Assembly (NCBI GenBank): GCA_023427085.1
Contig: JAEZBO010000266.1
Location: 1-64,000, forward strand
Source of the DNA: Pseudomonadota bacterium
GTDB lineage: Bacteria > Pseudomonadota > Gammaproteobacteria > Burkholderiales > Burkholderiaceae_B
Direction: 5' to 3'
Length of the DNA: 64,000 bases
Each line of letters begins with the position of its first letter. Within the stretch, counting starts at the first letter, position 1. Position numbers and translations under genes: made by a program. A model generated the notes under the pieces. It was given only the letters and a program-made list of their open reading frames with translations, had not been told where the DNA came from and ran no database searches. Below are positions 62,849-64,000 of the stretch, piece after piece.

Positions 62849-64000
62849 CTACCTCCGCGTTCGTATCGCCAAGGCCGCGTCGCACGCGACGGCACTGGCC
62901 GGCGGTGAGATGCTTGCGCAACCGAACGACCATAAATCCAGCATTCTGGCGAGTCGGCTCGTGCTGGAGTCGTCGTTCGCACTGCGGCAGAACTCGAGCA
63001 CGCTTATGGTCACGGAACCGATAGCCTCCTGCAGGCGACGGTACCACTCCTCCTTCTCCTCACACGAAACGCCGCATAGCTTTGCCAATGCGTCTAGATC
63101 TGCAGGGCGTGGCCACCGTCGCGTCCCGCGCAATGTGAGCGCCATCCCGTCGAACGCATCGCCGTCATTCGCGCGCGGAGCATACGCATCCATGGTCAGC
63201 ATGTCGTAGACGGGGGATAGTCGCGGACTCGAGCTGGGCGAGTAGAGCACGCCGAAGTTCTTCAGGTGCGCATCGCCATTCCTGATAGCAGATGCCAGAA
63301 CGTACTGGCCAAAGATGTTCGAGCAAGCCCAGTAAGTTTCTTCGGGAGCCATGATAGTCCGGATGGCATGAACCACCCGTTCAATTGAGCACGCGTACTT
63401 ATCGCGTGCGGGCAGGCCCAGGAGCGAGCACGCGTCCTCAAATTGAAGTCGCGTCCCGTCCTCAGCGATGTCGAAACGCTTTACGTACAGGCGCTCTCTA
63501 TCCTGCGAAAGTACGGTTGCCGCGGTCGGAAGCCCCATGCGCCGGGAAACTTCCATGCCAAAGAGTTCAAGTATGGACAGTTCGGGGTGGTCGGCATCGT
63601 TGGCTTTGACGATCCATTGTCGTGCTGATGCGGGCGAGCTGTGATCTGGCGCAGAGCCGAGGTACTTGGGAAAGCCGCCCGAAATGCCAGGCAAATTACC
63701 AAGGGGGATGGTCTCCAGGTCAGTCAGGCAGAATGTCTCGATGCCGTCATCCTCATCGGTCCACTCCAGGTACTTGGCCTCAGCGCTCCCAGCGTGAGGA
63801 AGCAGCCGGAGATTTCCGATTCGGTGCTGGCCGCATGCCACCAGCATTTCTAGCTCTGATGCCTGCACGCTCTCCTTCCCCAAGCGGGCCTCGAGTAGCC
63901 GCTCCAGATATCCCTCTGGGTAGGAGACTTGAAAGATTGGGAACAGCGTCCTGCTCTTCCACTCCGTCGTGCTCGCAGGCATGTTGAGCGAAAGCGCATG
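62849..64000 (-). CDS. HipA-type kinase (5' part outside window)
   Basis: The reading frame continues past base 64000, so the protein shown (at least 383 residues) lacks its true N-terminus. The ATG at 63982 lies within the SLSLPL-type N-terminal domain and is not the start. HipA features are visible: the Gly-rich loop SGGFPKYLG, the catalytic loop RNGDAHLKNFGVLY and the metal-binding LSPVYDMLT. HipA kinases phosphorylate glutamyl-tRNA synthetase or related targets and normally have a HipB antitoxin partner, expected just outside the window. Distinct codon use from the core genes. Confidence 0.85.
   Translation of the reverse strand, partial: HALSLNMPASTTEWKSRTLFPIFQVSYPEGYLERLLEARLGKESVQASELEMLVACGQHRIGNLRLLPHAGSAEAKYLEWTDEDDGIETFCLTDLETIPLGNLPGISGGFPKYLGSAPDHSSPASARQWIVKANDADHPELSILELFGMEVSRRMGLPTAATVLSQDRERLYVKRFDIAEDGTRLQFEDACSLLGLPARDKYACSIERVVHAIRTIMAPEETYWACSNIFGQYVLASAIRNGDAHLKNFGVLYSPSSSPRLSPVYDMLTMDAYAPRANDGDAFDGMALTLRGTRRWPRPADLDALAKLCGVSCEEKEEWYRRLQEAIGSVTISVLEFCRSANDDSSTSRLARMLDLWSFGCASISPPASAVACDAALAIRTRR

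Overview
The window is high-GC DNA, mostly built of tightly packed catabolic operons with LysR, IclR, GlxA and XRE regulators. It holds four orphan Bug-type (TctC) binding proteins without TctA/TctB partners, and a nicotinate degradation locus. This combination points to a betaproteobacterium of the Alcaligenaceae, close to Bordetella or Achromobacter; that assignment is inferred from gene content only.

Region by region. (1) 1-12342: a nicotinate (nic) locus. Minus strand: nicC, nicA and a cytochrome-carrying nicB-type gene that leaves the window at base 1. Plus strand: nicE, nicD, nicX, nicF, a second nicB-type molybdopterin gene, the MarR regulator nicR and an EamA transporter. Two copies of a dyad lie in the divergent nicC/nicE promoter region. 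(2) 12293-15820: small unknown genes, a DedA-rhodanese fusion, a decayed toxin-antitoxin pair, an NTF2-like protein and an RraA-like protein. (3) 15969-22478: an IclR regulator divergent from an operon of Bug protein, aldehyde dehydrogenase, citryl-CoA lyase-like protein, CoA-transferase and aldo/keto reductase. (4) 22486-28158: a seven-gene Mrp (Mnh/Pha) cation/proton antiporter operon with chained start/stop overlaps and a structured leader. (5) 28456-32488: a FecI-FecR-TonB receptor iron-signalling set with a Fur-like box. (6) 32676-41237: a DUF2931 protein, two Tat-exported metallo-beta-lactamase-fold hydrolases with LysR and XRE-cupin regulators, and a GlxA regulator/Bug pair divergent from an isonitrile-hydratase-like protein. 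(7) 41309-50818: a second acid-catabolism cluster (Bug, flavoprotein, enoyl-CoA hydratase, CoA-transferase, RraA-like aldolase, LysR, TauD dioxygenase, Bug) with a divergent LysR. (8) 51105-53386: an ATP/ADP-translocase-like carrier and a Tat-exported aldo/keto reductase.

(9) From about 53.4 kb the composition changes (visibly lower GC, different codon use) and the sequence is a defence island. An IS21-end remnant and a complete IS110/IS1111-type element mark its edge. Behind them are an anti-phage dCTP deaminase (AvcD-type) with about 1 kb of non-coding DNA upstream, an AAA ATPase plus subtilisin-like protease pair of the IetAS type followed in the same operon by a DUF3223 protein and a three-helix membrane protein, and a HipA-type kinase cut by the right edge. 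The four-gene AAA/protease/DUF3223/membrane unit is the best candidate for an extended or undescribed defence system.

How the genes work together: NicA with the two NicB-type proteins would hydroxylate nicotinate to 6-hydroxynicotinate; NicC makes 2,5-dihydroxypyridine; NicX opens the ring; NicD, NicF and NicE yield maleamate, maleate and fumarate. The two CoA-transferase clusters look like analogous routes for imported carboxylic acids whose identity the sequence does not reveal.
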